Shown: positions 33,683 through 42,925 of the stretch, in pieces
How positions within the stretch are numbered: the first letter of the stretch is position 1
Layout: the number at the start of each line of letters is the position of its first letter
Origin: Candidatus Omnitrophota bacterium
Lineage (GTDB): Bacteria; Ratteibacteria; UBA8468; B48-G9; JAFGKM01
NCBI GenBank assembly: GCA_023819375.1
Contig: JAMWDI010000006.1
Coordinates: forward strand, 1-64,000
DNA: 64,000 bases
Direction: 5' to 3'
Notes under the pieces: model-generated
Database searches by the model: none
What the model was told of the DNA's origin: nothing
What the model saw: only the letters and a program-made list of their open reading frames with translations
Translations under genes and position numbers: made by a program

Positions 33683-36325
33683 TTATTCTCTCCTTTTTTC
33701 TATAAATTCAATATCTTTCTTTATATTTTTCACTTTTTCCTCTATTTCTTCTTTTCTCTTCTTTTCTTTTTCTATAATTTCATAGGGTGCTTTGCTTAAA
33801 AATTCGCTATTATTAAGTCTTTTTTCAATTTCTTTTAATATTTTATTAAGTTTTTCAAGTTCTTTTTCTTTCCTTTCTTTTTCTTTTAAGATATTTATTA
33901 TACCTCCGAATGAAATACCAAGTCTACCAGAAGATAAATGTTTAACAAAAAAATTCTTTTCTTTTATCTTTGTTTCATCAAATTTTTTAATTTCTTTCAC
34001 TCCTGAAAGTTTTTTTATAATATTTTCCTCTATTTTGTCAATTTCCCCTTCATAATAACAATCTATATTTTTAGATAAAGGGATTTCAAATTTTGCTTTT
34101 AGATCTCTTATAGAAACTATTATTTCCTTAATTTTTTCAAATTTTTTTATACTTTTTTCATCTCTATATTTTTCACTTTCTGGCCAGGAACTTATAACTA
34201 TACTTTCACAATTAAGTTCAACAACATTTTTAAAATTCTGCCATATTTGTTCAGTAATAAAAGGTATAAACGGATGTAATAATTGCAAGGAAGTAATCAA
34301 AGTTTTACAAAGAACTGGAATGACAGCACTTTTTAAATATTCTATGTCCTGATAAACTTTTGAAATTTCCAAATACCAGTCACAAAAATCGTGCCAGAAG
34401 AAATCATATAAATTATTTAGAGATTCATTAAAATAGAAATTATTAAGAGATTTAGTTGTTTTTTCGATTATTTCATTAAGTTTTGAAAGTATCCAATTTT
34501 CTGGGAAATTTAAATTTTTTGTTTCAAATTTTATTTTCACTTTTTCTATATTCAATTCTTCGCATTTTTTAAAAATATATCTGCTGGCATTCCATAACTT
34601 ATTTGTAAAATTTCTTCCTTTAATATAAAAATCAGGTGGTAAAAAAACATCTTGTCCAAAGGCTGTTAAAGATATAAGCCCAAATCTCAAACTGTCTGCT
34701 CCATATTTGTTTATTATTTCTACAGGATCGATAACATTGCCAAGGGATTTACTCATTTTTTTACCTGTTTCATCCCTTACCGTTCCATGAATATAAACAT
34801 TTTCAAAAGGTATTTCTCCCATAAATTCAAGACCTGCCATAACCATTCTTGCGACCCAGAAAAATAAAATTTCTTGAGCAGTTACCAAGGTATCAGTTGG
34901 ATAGAATATTTCAAGATCTTTTGTTTTTTCAGGCCAGCCAAAAACAGAAAAAGGCCAAAGCCAAGAAGAAAACCAAGTATCAAGAACATCTTCATCCTGA
35001 TGAACTTTTTTATTTCCACAATAAGGACAAACTTTAACTTCTTCTTTTTCAACAATTGGTGGACAATTATTTTCACAATACCATACAGGGATTCTATGTC
35101 CCCACCATATTTGACGACTTATACACCAATCTTTCACATTATAAAGCCAGTGTAAGTAAACTTTTTTCCATCTTTCAGGATAAAACTTTAATCTGCCCTC
35201 TTCTGCAACTCTAATAGCAGGTTCTGCAAGTGGTGCCATTTTGACAAACCATTGATTTGAAAGATAAGGTTCTATAATCGTATAACATCTATAACAATGG
35301 CCAATTCTTGTAGTATAATCTTCAATTTTAGACAAAAGTCCAAGTTTTTTCAATTCTTCAATTATCAATTTTCTACATTCAAATCTTTCATAACCTTTAA
35401 ATTTTCCTGCATTTTCATTCATAATACCTTCTTCGTTCATTATTATAACAAAATCAAGATTGTGTTTCTGCCCAATTTCAAAGTCATTTGGATCATGAGC
35501 AGGTGTAATCTTTACAGCACCAGTTCCAAATTCAATTTCAACTTTTTCATCACCTATAATAGGAATAATTCTTTCAACAAATGGAAGTTTAACTTTTTCA
35601 CCGATTAGATTTTTGTATCTTTCATCTTTAGTATTAACAGCAACTGCAGTATCTCCAAGCATTGTTTCTGGTCGAGTTGTTGCTACTTCAATAAAACCAC
35701 CTTTTAAAAGAGGATACTTTATATAATATAAAAAACTGTTAACTTCTTCATATTCAACTTCATCATCTGAGAGAGCAGTTTCGCATCGTGGGCACCAGTT
35801 AATAATTCTTTTACCTTTGTAGATTAATCCTTTTTTATATAATCTTACAAAGCATTCTTTCACTGCATTTGAAAGCATTGGGTCCATTGTAAATCTTATT
35901 CTTGTCCAGTCACAAGATGCACCAAGTTTTTTTAACTGATATATGATTCTTGAACCATATTCTTCTTTCCATTTCCAGACTTCTTCAATAAATTTCTCTC
36001 TACCCAATTGTTTTCTTGTCAATCCCTTTTTTAATAATTCTTTTTCTACAACATTTTGAGTTGCTATACCAGCATGGTCTGTTCCAGGAACCCAAAGAGC
36101 ATTAAATCCTTGCATTCTTTTCCACCTAATTAAAATATCTTGAATGGTGTTATTGAGAGCATGTCCCATATGAAGAAATCCTGTTATATTAGGAGGAGGA
36201 ATTACTATAACATATTTCTTTTTTGTATTCTCCGTTTTCACATAAAAATAATTCTTTTCTTCCCACATTTTATATATTTTTTCCTCAACTTCACTTGGAT
36301 TGTATTTCGTTTCAAATTTATTCAT
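33683..36325 (-). CDS. valS: Valyl-tRNA synthetase
   Basis: An 880-residue class Ia synthetase charging tRNA-Val. PPPNITGFLHMGHALNNT carries the HIGH motif (HMGH, residues 52-55), GKKMSKSLGNVIDP is the KMSKS loop, and the editing domain includes VATTRPETMLGDTAVAV. The anticodon-binding domain follows DFCDWYLEISK, and the last 80 residues form the tRNA-binding coiled coil (LEKLNKILKEIEKRLNNSEFL). The order and length are those of bacterial ValS. It overlaps the DUF503 gene by 8 bp and abuts rplU. Confidence 0.98.
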   Translation of the reverse strand: MNKFETKYNPSEVEEKIYKMWEEKNYFYVKTENTKKKYVIVIPPPNITGFLHMGHALNNTIQDILIRWKRMQGFNALWVPGTDHAGIATQNVVEKELLKKGLTRKQLGREKFIEEVWKWKEEYGSRIIYQLKKLGASCDWTRIRFTMDPMLSNAVKECFVRLYKKGLIYKGKRIINWCPRCETALSDDEVEYEEVNSFLYYIKYPLLKGGFIEVATTRPETMLGDTAVAVNTKDERYKNLIGEKVKLPFVERIIPIIGDEKVEIEFGTGAVKITPAHDPNDFEIGQKHNLDFVIIMNEEGIMNENAGKFKGYERFECRKLIIEELKKLGLLSKIEDYTTRIGHCYRCYTIIEPYLSNQWFVKMAPLAEPAIRVAEEGRLKFYPERWKKVYLHWLYNVKDWCISRQIWWGHRIPVWYCENNCPPIVEKEEVKVCPYCGNKKVHQDEDVLDTWFSSWLWPFSVFGWPEKTKDLEIFYPTDTLVTAQEILFFWVARMVMAGLEFMGEIPFENVYIHGTVRDETGKKMSKSLGNVIDPVEIINKYGADSLRFGLISLTAFGQDVFLPPDFYIKGRNFTNKLWNASRYIFKKCEELNIEKVKIKFETKNLNFPENWILSKLNEIIEKTTKSLNNFYFNESLNNLYDFFWHDFCDWYLEISKVYQDIEYLKSAVIPVLCKTLITSLQLLHPFIPFITEQIWQNFKNVVELNCESIVISSWPESEKYRDEKSIKKFEKIKEIIVSIRDLKAKFEIPLSKNIDCYYEGEIDKIEENIIKKLSGVKEIKKFDETKIKEKNFFVKHLSSGRLGISFGGIINILKEKERKEKELEKLNKILKEIEKRLNNSEFLSKAPYEIIEKEKKRKEEIEEKVKNIKKDIEFIEKRRE

Positions 36326-36617
36326 TTTCTCCTACATATATAATTCTAGTTATTTCATTTATAACTAAAACTTCACTATTTTCAAAAATAACATTCTTTA
36401 TTTTCAGACATATATCTTCTATTTCCTTCTTTTCTCCATTAACAAAACATAAACCAATAAGAGATCTTTGCCATTTGTCATGATAGTCTATTTCAGCAAT
36501 TGAAACATTGAATTTTGATTTTATTTTATTCTTTAATGATTGTATTACTCTTCTTTTATCTTTTAAACTTGTACTTCCTGGAATTATCAACTCAATCTTT
36601 AAGGTTCCAACAAACAT
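36318..36617 (-). CDS. DUF503 family (YlxP-like) protein
   Basis: A 99-residue protein: MFVGTLKIELIIPGSTSLKDKRRVIQSLKNKI is the family signature, followed by FNVSIAEIDYHDKWQRSLIG. DUF503/YlxP proteins lie near ribosome maturation genes (rbfA, truB, nrnA) in Firmicutes and others and may bind the ribosome, but the function is not established. Here the gene precedes valS with an 8-bp overlap and shares the operon with truB and nrnA a few genes on, keeping the association. Confidence 0.88.
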   Translation of the reverse strand: MFVGTLKIELIIPGSTSLKDKRRVIQSLKNKIKSKFNVSIAEIDYHDKWQRSLIGLCFVNGEKKEIEDICLKIKNVIFENSEVLVINEITRIIYVGENE

Positions 36618-36647
36618 AAATTTAAATAATTTATTCTATCATAATTT

Positions 36648-37790
36648 TTACTCTATTTCCAGTTTTTTATATATGCTTTCAAAAACCTTTTTAAGTGGAA
36701 TTTTTTTTAAGTCTGAAATTTTTCTGCAATCTTCAAATTCAGGAGAAATGTTAACAATTTTACCATTAAAATAAGAAAATTTTACTCTAACTTTTCCATA
36801 TTCAGTTTCTATTTCTTTTATTTCTCTTTTTAAAATTAATCTTCTCTCTTTTCTAAATCTGAAGCCAATTGTTGTGCTTTCTTCAAATAACACTTTACTT
36901 ACATTTGTAAAATCTTTTTCACGGCAAATAACTTCTATTTTAAAAACTGGTCTATTTTTTTTACCTATCCCCTGAAAAACGGAAACGTCGACTGCACCTG
37001 AATTTAAAAGTTTGTTTATTAAATTACCAACAAAAACTGGATTCATATCATCAATATTTGTTTCAATTACAATTATTTCCTTATCCTCTTCATCAATATA
37101 TCCAATTAGAAACTTCAAAACATTGGGTTTTGGTTCATCTCTTGTTCCAGCACCATATCCAACTTTTTCTATATAAAAATTCAAATAAGATTGTGTAAAA
37201 TCAGCAAGTCCTTTTAAAATGGCAACACCTGTTGGAGTTGAAATTTCAAAATCAGTATTTTTAAAAATAACAGGGACACCTTTTAAAATTTCACAAGTTA
37301 CAGGTGCAGGATTTCCTAAACCTACTGGACTTGAGAATATTTTTTTAATTCCTAGTAATTCTATTCCAAGAACAGCACTTGCTATTTCAACTATCGCATC
37401 TATCTGTCCAACTTGATGAAAATGGACCTTTTCCTTTTTTTCTTTATGGGCAATGCTTTCATTTTCTGCAAGAATATCAAATATTTTAAAAATTTTTTCT
37501 TTTATTCTATCTTCAAAACTACTTTGTTCAACTATTTTTAATATTTTTTTATAAGGTGTTCTATCATCCCATTTTTCTAATGGCTTAACAAAAAATTGAG
37601 TTCCTTCTATAAAATGTCCCCATGGGGTTTCCTTTTTTACTTTTTTTATTTCTATTCTATAATTTTTAATTGGTAATTTTTTAAGTTCATTTTCAAGAAG
37701 TTTCAAATCAAGGCCTGCATCTATTATACTTCCAACAAGCATATCTCCTGCACATCCGTTTACGACATCAAAATATCCAGTTTTAATCAT
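36648..37790 (-). CDS. larC: LarC-type nickel insertion protein (pincer cofactor biosynthesis)
   Basis: A 380-residue protein of the former DUF111 family. It starts GYFDVVNGCAGDMLVGSIIDAG, has the His/Glu-rich HFHQVGQIDAIVEIASAVLGIELLG, PAPVTCEILKGVPV, STPTGVAILKGLAD, and the C-terminal VIETNIDDMNPVFVGNLI. LarC transfers nickel into the pyridinium-bisthiocarboxylate mononucleotide cofactor of lactate racemase-like enzymes. In Lactobacillus it is made by a programmed frameshift as LarC1/LarC2; here one uninterrupted frame covers both halves. No larA, larB or larE gene is in the window, so its client enzyme is elsewhere. It overlaps yajC by 4 bp. Confidence 0.88.
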   Translation of the reverse strand: MIKTGYFDVVNGCAGDMLVGSIIDAGLDLKLLENELKKLPIKNYRIEIKKVKKETPWGHFIEGTQFFVKPLEKWDDRTPYKKILKIVEQSSFEDRIKEKIFKIFDILAENESIAHKEKKEKVHFHQVGQIDAIVEIASAVLGIELLGIKKIFSSPVGLGNPAPVTCEILKGVPVIFKNTDFEISTPTGVAILKGLADFTQSYLNFYIEKVGYGAGTRDEPKPNVLKFLIGYIDEEDKEIIVIETNIDDMNPVFVGNLINKLLNSGAVDVSVFQGIGKKNRPVFKIEVICREKDFTNVSKVLFEESTTIGFRFRKERRLILKREIKEIETEYGKVRVKFSYFNGKIVNISPEFEDCRKISDLKKIPLKKVFESIYKKLEIE

Positions 37791-38095
37791 TCTTTCTTTT
37801 TTTCAATTACTTGAGAAATTGCATTTTTTACAATATCAATTTTTGTGTTTTCTCTAAATTTTACAGTGACAATTTCATCTTTTATTTTTTCAACTTCCCC
37901 TATAAGTCCCCCAATTGTGACAATTTTATCTCCTTCCTTTAGTTCATCAAGCATTTTTTTTCTTAACTTTTCCTTTTTTTGTTGAGGCAAGATTAAAAGA
38001 AAATAAAAAACAAAAAATATCAAAATTAAAGGTAATAAGGCACTAAATGGAGATGGTTGTGGAGGTGGTGCCTGTGCTAAAAACAATATATTCAT
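37787..38095 (-). CDS. yajC: Preprotein translocase subunit YajC
   Basis: A 102-residue protein with a short proline-rich periplasmic start (LAQAPPPQPSPF), one membrane helix (LLPLILIFFVFYFLLI), then PQQKKEKLRKKMLDELKEGDKIVTIGGLIGEV and a small beta domain. This is the standard YajC pattern. YajC associates with SecDF and YidC. secD, secF and tgt, its usual neighbours, are absent; it overlaps the Lon-like gene and larC by 4 bp each. Confidence 0.93.
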   Translation of the reverse strand: MNILFLAQAPPPQPSPFSALLPLILIFFVFYFLLILPQQKKEKLRKKMLDELKEGDKIVTIGGLIGEVEKIKDEIVTVKFRENTKIDIVKNAISQVIEKKKE

Positions 38096-40515
38096 TTTTT
38101 CTCCTTGTTTTTCTTTTTGTTATTCTTTTTCCCTTTTATGCTCTTTAAATATTTTTCTGTAAGTTCTTCTAATCTTTTTGAAACAAGATAGTTAATAGTC
38201 CCTTCTGGATAAGTTCCATCTTCTCTTTTTTCTCCTGCAGGTATACCTGTTAAAATTTCTATTCCTTCATCAATTGTTTTAACTGCCCATATATGGAAAA
38301 GTCCTTTTTCAACTGCTTCAATAACTTCATCATTTAAAATCAAATGTTTTAAATTTTTTTCTGGAATTATTACTCCTTGTTTTCCTGTTAATCCTTTTGC
38401 TTTACAAGTATAATAAAATCCCTCAATTTTTTCGTTTATACCACCGACTGGTTGGATCTCCCCTTTTTGATTGACAGAGCCTGTTACTGCAATTCCTTGT
38501 TTTATAGGAACATTTGCAAGTGCAGATAGTAGAACATATATTTCTGTTGAGGATGCACTATCTCCTTCAATTTCTTCATATAATTGTTCAAAACATATAC
38601 TTGCAGAAAATGCTATAGGGCCTTGACTTCCATACTTTTCAAGAATATAATTATTTAGAATTAAAAAGCCTTTATTATGAATTCTACCTGCAAGTTTTAC
38701 TTCTCTATCTATATTTATTACACCAGATTTTCCTACATAAACATTACAAGTTATCTTTGATGGTTTTCCAAAAGTATAATCACCTAAGGAAATAACAGAT
38801 AAACCATTAATTTGTCCAACTTTTTCACCATCTGTATCAACCATTATCGTACCTTCTTTAATCAATTCTTCAATCCTTTTTTCAATAAGATTAGATCTAT
38901 ATATTTTTTCTTCAAGGGCTTTTTTGACATGTTTTTCCTGAACTACAGGGGAATTGTCCATTTCGGCCCAGAAATTTGCTTCCCTAATAATATCTGCAAT
39001 TTCAATAAATCTGGTTGTTAATTTGTCTCTATCTTCAACAATTCTTGAGCCATATTCTATAATTTTACCAACAGCATATTTATCAAAAGGTCTTAAATTT
39101 TCTTCTTTACATATTTTGCTTATGAAGGCAGAATAATTTTTATATCCTTCTTCATTTTTATCCATAAGTAAACTGAAATCTGCTTTTACTTTAAAAAGTT
39201 TTCTAAAATCCTCATCATAAGCATATAAAAGATAATAAAAAATAGGATGTCCAATAAGAATAACTTTTACATCAAGAGGAATTGGTTGTGGTCTTAATGT
39301 TGGTGTATTTATCAATCTAAATTGTTCATTTAAGTCCTCAATAATAATTTCATTATTTTTTAATGCTCTTTTTAAAGTTTCCCATGCAAAGTAATTTTTT
39401 AAAACATCTAATACCTGCAGAATTAAATATCCACCATTGGCTTTATGAAGTGCTCCTGGTTTTATCATTGTAAAATCAGTTACCATTGCTCCAAAATGGG
39501 GTCTATATTCTATTCTTCCACATAAATTGTATGCAGTAGGATTTGTTTCCTTTACAACAGGTGCGCCTTTTGTTTGTGAATTATCTATCAAAACATTTAC
39601 AGTGTATCTATATAATGAAGATTCTCTATCAGGTAATTTTAAACCAGGTAATAATTCAATTTCTCTTCTTTCTTTAAAATCCTCAACATTTTCTATCATG
39701 TCTTTTTCAACATCATCTAAATATTTACAAACATCTTCAAATTCCTTGTATTTTTCTTTAAGTTCTTTTATTCTTGGAGCAATGGTAAATTGAGCAGTTT
39801 CTTTTTCAAGTTTATTTAGTTTTTCTTTTGCTTCTTTTTCATATTCTCTTATTTTCCTTAAAATATCATTTAGTTCTTCATAAAGCATTTCCTGTTTTTT
39901 TCTTATTTCATTTTTCGCTTCGTCTGTTAACTTTTCTAAATCTTCTTCCTTTAATAATTGTCCCTCAATTACAGGAACAAAAACTACTCCTGAAGGTGTT
40001 TGTTTTATCTGAAAACCTGCTTCTTTAGCAGACCTTTCTATTTGCTCAAAAAGTTCATTCCTTTTATTTTGAAATTCCTTTATTATTTGATTTTTATGTT
40101 CTTCATAAACTTCACTTTCAAATGTTTTAGGCAATTCTATTTTAAGTTCATTTACTAACATTTCCATATCTTTTTTGAATTCATTCGCTTTTCCAGGTGG
40201 AAATCTTAAGGCATTTGGCATATCCGGATTTGTAAAATTATAAACATAACACCAGTCATCAGGAGTTTCTCCTTCTTCCGCAATTTTCCTAACTGCTTGT
40301 TCAACAGATGTTGTCCTTCCACTACCTGTAATTCCTGAAACATAAATGTTATATCCTTTACTTTTAATTTTCAATCCAAATTCAAGTGCTTTTTTTGCTC
40401 TATCCTGTCCTATAATTCCTTCCAGTGGTGGAACTTCTTCAGTAGTATTGAAATTTAAAATTTCATAATTGCACTTATTCTTAAGAAATTCAACGTTTAC
40501 TTTATATTTTTCCAT
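38092..40515 (-). CDS. Lon-like ATP-dependent protease (AAA_32 / LonB-type)
   Basis: An 807-residue AAA+ serine protease. The N-terminal segment contains PPLEGIIGQDRAKKALEFGL and the Walker A YVSGITGSGRTTSVEQAV near residue 60. A long coiled coil spans about residues 135-260, inserted before NPTAYNLCGRIEYRPHFGAM, in the AAA_32 style. The C-terminal Lon protease domain has GDSASSTEIYVLLSALA with the catalytic Ser, and the Lys lies further on in KIEGFYYTCKAKG. It is not the classical Lon: there is no LAN domain and no GPPGVGKT. Substrates are unknown. A good promoter lies directly upstream, and an operon of up to 12 kb starts here. Confidence 0.88.
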   Translation of the reverse strand: MEKYKVNVEFLKNKCNYEILNFNTTEEVPPLEGIIGQDRAKKALEFGLKIKSKGYNIYVSGITGSGRTTSVEQAVRKIAEEGETPDDWCYVYNFTNPDMPNALRFPPGKANEFKKDMEMLVNELKIELPKTFESEVYEEHKNQIIKEFQNKRNELFEQIERSAKEAGFQIKQTPSGVVFVPVIEGQLLKEEDLEKLTDEAKNEIRKKQEMLYEELNDILRKIREYEKEAKEKLNKLEKETAQFTIAPRIKELKEKYKEFEDVCKYLDDVEKDMIENVEDFKERREIELLPGLKLPDRESSLYRYTVNVLIDNSQTKGAPVVKETNPTAYNLCGRIEYRPHFGAMVTDFTMIKPGALHKANGGYLILQVLDVLKNYFAWETLKRALKNNEIIIEDLNEQFRLINTPTLRPQPIPLDVKVILIGHPIFYYLLYAYDEDFRKLFKVKADFSLLMDKNEEGYKNYSAFISKICKEENLRPFDKYAVGKIIEYGSRIVEDRDKLTTRFIEIADIIREANFWAEMDNSPVVQEKHVKKALEEKIYRSNLIEKRIEELIKEGTIMVDTDGEKVGQINGLSVISLGDYTFGKPSKITCNVYVGKSGVINIDREVKLAGRIHNKGFLILNNYILEKYGSQGPIAFSASICFEQLYEEIEGDSASSTEIYVLLSALANVPIKQGIAVTGSVNQKGEIQPVGGINEKIEGFYYTCKAKGLTGKQGVIIPEKNLKHLILNDEVIEAVEKGLFHIWAVKTIDEGIEILTGIPAGEKREDGTYPEGTINYLVSKRLEELTEKYLKSIKGKKNNKKKNKEKK

Positions 40516-40543
40516 AAATCATTCCCCTTTTTATTATCACTAA

Positions 40544-40573
40544 ATAATACATTATTAAACATAAGAAAGTCAA
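40544..40573 (-). promoter_or_regulatory. Promoter for the Lon-like/yajC/larC/valS operon
   Basis: Minus-strand TTGACT (40573-40568), 18-bp spacer, TATTAT (40549-40544), followed by AAGGGGA ahead of the ATG. It is placed in the only real gap (66 bp) between iorB and the Lon-like gene. From here to 28494 no gap exceeds 30 bp, so one long transcript is plausible. Confidence 0.6.
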
Positions 40574-40581
40574 TACAAAAA

Positions 40582-41136
40582 TTATTTTTCAAAATAATTA
40601 AATGCCTTTAAATTTATTTCAAAGTATTTAGATGGGATTAAAACTTTCATTGCCTCAATAAAACTTTTCTTTTTTAAGGGTATAAATTTAGAAGAAAAGC
40701 CAAGCATTAAAACATTTAAAATTTTTATAGAACCTATACTTTCTGCAATTGATGTAAAATTCTCAATATAAAGATTTTTAACATTTGTTTTTAAAATTTC
40801 TATAATCTCTTCATATTCATATTTTAATCCATATATTGGAATAGGAAAAGAATTTACAACTGCAATACCATCAGGTTTCAAAAAATTTAAATATCTAACA
40901 GATTCCAGTGGTTCAAAACCAATAATTAAATCTGCCTGCCCTTTAGGAATTACAGGGCCTAGTTTGCAATTTAATCTTACATGCGCTTCTACTGATCCTC
41001 CTCTTTGTGACATTCCATGTATTTCTGACCCTTTTACAGGTAAACCTTCAATAACTCCTGCATTCCCTATGATGTTTGAACACAATATTATTCCTTGTCC
41101 TCCTACCCCACAAATTAAAATGTCAAATTTTTTCAT
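40582..41136 (-). CDS. iorB: Indolepyruvate:ferredoxin oxidoreductase beta subunit
   Basis: A 184-residue gamma-domain type subunit. It starts FDILICGVGGQGIILCSNIIG, then GSEIHGMSQRGGSVEAHVR, GQADLIIGFEPLESVRYL and late NVLMLGFSSKFIP. This is the IorB signature. With IorA it oxidises aryl pyruvates (indolepyruvate, phenylpyruvate) to aryl-acetyl-CoA with ferredoxin as acceptor, or runs in reverse to make aromatic amino acid precursors. It overlaps iorA by 4 bp. Confidence 0.92.
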   Translation of the reverse strand: MKKFDILICGVGGQGIILCSNIIGNAGVIEGLPVKGSEIHGMSQRGGSVEAHVRLNCKLGPVIPKGQADLIIGFEPLESVRYLNFLKPDGIAVVNSFPIPIYGLKYEYEEIIEILKTNVKNLYIENFTSIAESIGSIKILNVLMLGFSSKFIPLKKKSFIEAMKVLIPSKYFEINLKAFNYFEK

Positions 41137-42887
41137 TTTTCTTTAATAGCATCAAAAAAACATATTTCTTTGCACATTCCACATCCGTTACATAAAATAT
41201 TTATTTCTAAAATTTCTTTATTTTGAATTATTGCAGGACAATTGAGTTCTAAACATAACTTACACTTTTTACAGATATTTTTGTCTATATAATAAATCTT
41301 TTTTTCTTTATTGGAAATTTGAATACATTCTCTTTTAAAAATAATAACTTTTACACCCCTTTTTTCTTTGAATTTTTCTATTTCTTTAATGGATTTTTTA
41401 ATCTTATAAGGATCAATTTCAATGACATTTTCAACACCACATCCTTCAATTAATTTTTTCAAATTTATTTCAATAGTTTTTTCCTCTTTAGCAGTTATTC
41501 CTGTTCCTGGATGAGGTTGATACCCAGTCATAGCAGTTGTTCTGTTGTCAAGTATTGCGATAATTTGATTTGATTTGTTATAAACTGAATTTATAAGTCC
41601 AGGAATTCCTGCGTGAAAGAAAGTAGAATCTCCTATTATTGAAATAACATATTTTTTTTCAAATTTTGCAATGCCACTCCCAATCGAAATTCCAGAACCC
41701 ATACATAGACAAGTATCAATTGTTCCAAATCTTACACCAAGGGTATAACAACCAATATCACCTGGATAAATTGCATCTTTCCCAAAAACTTTTTTCAAAA
41801 TATAAAATGAACCCAAATGGGGACAACCTGGACATAACAAAGGATTCCTTTGAGGTAAAGAAAAAGCAAAGAATTTTTTTTGTTTTTTAGTTAAAGATAC
41901 TTCTATTTCTTCAACTGACAATTCCCCTTCTTTTTTAACATCCCCGCTTAATTTACCACAAATTTTTAAATCAGGATTATATTTTTTTGAGCAAATATAA
42001 ACAAATTCCTCTATAACAGGGTCTCCTTCCTCAAAAATGTATACTTTTTTTAATTCTTTCAAAAATTTTCCCAACTTTTTTTCTGGAATTGGATAAGTAC
42101 TAACTTTAAAAACAGGGTAATTTTTATTTTTTATATCCATAAATTCTTTGGTATAAATATAACCCAGACCAGATGCAATAATTCCTATTTTCCCTTCTCC
42201 TTTCTCAATCCTATTTATTTTTAATTTTTCAATATCTTTTTTGATTAATTCTATTTTCTCATTTAATTTTTTTATTGCTTTTCTTACATTTGTTGGAACC
42301 ATAACCAATTGTTCTGGATTTTTAATAAAATTTAAACTTAAATTTTTTCTTTTTCCCCTTTCACCTATCAAAACATCGGATTTTCCGTGAGACAATCTTG
42401 TTACACTTCTTAAAATTACAGGAATTTTATATTTTTCTGAAAATTCAAAAGAAAATGAGGCTAAATCTTTTGCTTCTTGTATAGTTGATGGTTCAAAACA
42501 TACAATCCTTGCAAAACTTACATATCTTCGTGAATCCTGCTCATTTTGAGATGAATGAGAAAAAGGATCATCAGCAACAACTATTACTAATCCTCCAATA
42601 ATTCCAGTATAAGCAGATGTTAAGAGGGCATCTGAAGCTACATTTAAACCAACATGTTTCATAATAGCACAACTTCTTCTGCCAGTTAAACTTACACCAT
42701 ACGCGTTTTCAAAAGCAACTTTTTCATTGATACTCCATTCAATATATACATCATCATTTGCAATTGAAATAAGATATTCAGTTATTTCTGATGAAGGAGT
42801 TCCAGGATAAGCAAATGAGGCGTCAATCCCCCCTTCATAAAGTCCATAAGCAATTGCTTCATTTCCAAGTAAATATTTTACTTGCAT
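41133..42887 (-). CDS. iorA: Indolepyruvate:ferredoxin oxidoreductase alpha subunit
   Basis: A 584-residue thiamine-diphosphate enzyme. The N-terminal part has LLGNEAIAYGLYEGGIDASF and YPGTPSSEITEYL, then MKHVGLNVASDALLTSAYTG. The TPP domain shows LLCPGCPHLGSFYIL and IIGDSTFFHAGIPGLINSVYN (the GDS-N motif). The C-terminus carries two ferredoxin motifs, CKKCKLCLELNCP and CNGCGMCKEIC. The domain order and length match IorA. No Shine-Dalgarno is seen upstream; a -10-like TATAAT ends 9 bp before the ATG. Physiologically it may degrade aromatic amino acids or, with the aro operon at 21-28 kb, salvage aryl acids. Confidence 0.94.
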   Translation of the reverse strand: MQVKYLLGNEAIAYGLYEGGIDASFAYPGTPSSEITEYLISIANDDVYIEWSINEKVAFENAYGVSLTGRRSCAIMKHVGLNVASDALLTSAYTGIIGGLVIVVADDPFSHSSQNEQDSRRYVSFARIVCFEPSTIQEAKDLASFSFEFSEKYKIPVILRSVTRLSHGKSDVLIGERGKRKNLSLNFIKNPEQLVMVPTNVRKAIKKLNEKIELIKKDIEKLKINRIEKGEGKIGIIASGLGYIYTKEFMDIKNKNYPVFKVSTYPIPEKKLGKFLKELKKVYIFEEGDPVIEEFVYICSKKYNPDLKICGKLSGDVKKEGELSVEEIEVSLTKKQKKFFAFSLPQRNPLLCPGCPHLGSFYILKKVFGKDAIYPGDIGCYTLGVRFGTIDTCLCMGSGISIGSGIAKFEKKYVISIIGDSTFFHAGIPGLINSVYNKSNQIIAILDNRTTAMTGYQPHPGTGITAKEEKTIEINLKKLIEGCGVENVIEIDPYKIKKSIKEIEKFKEKRGVKVIIFKRECIQISNKEKKIYYIDKNICKKCKLCLELNCPAIIQNKEILEINILCNGCGMCKEICFFDAIKEK

Positions 42888-42896
42888 AAGAAATTA

Positions 42897-42925
42897 ATTA
42901 TACAACTATTCTTTTTTCTTGAAAA
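42897..42925 (-). promoter_or_regulatory. Candidate promoter of iorAB (leaderless type)
   Basis: Minus-strand TTTTCA (42925-42920), 17-bp spacer, TATAAT (42902-42897), then only 9 bp to the iorA ATG. A transcript would begin about two bases before the start codon. The -35 half lies inside the end of the glycosyltransferase gene upstream. Confidence 0.4.

Noticed and set aside
33416-33799. A plus-strand 127-codon Phe/Tyr-rich open frame across rplU and the end of valS
   Set aside because: Shadow of two secure genes on the opposite strand; no ribosome-binding site or recognisable domain.
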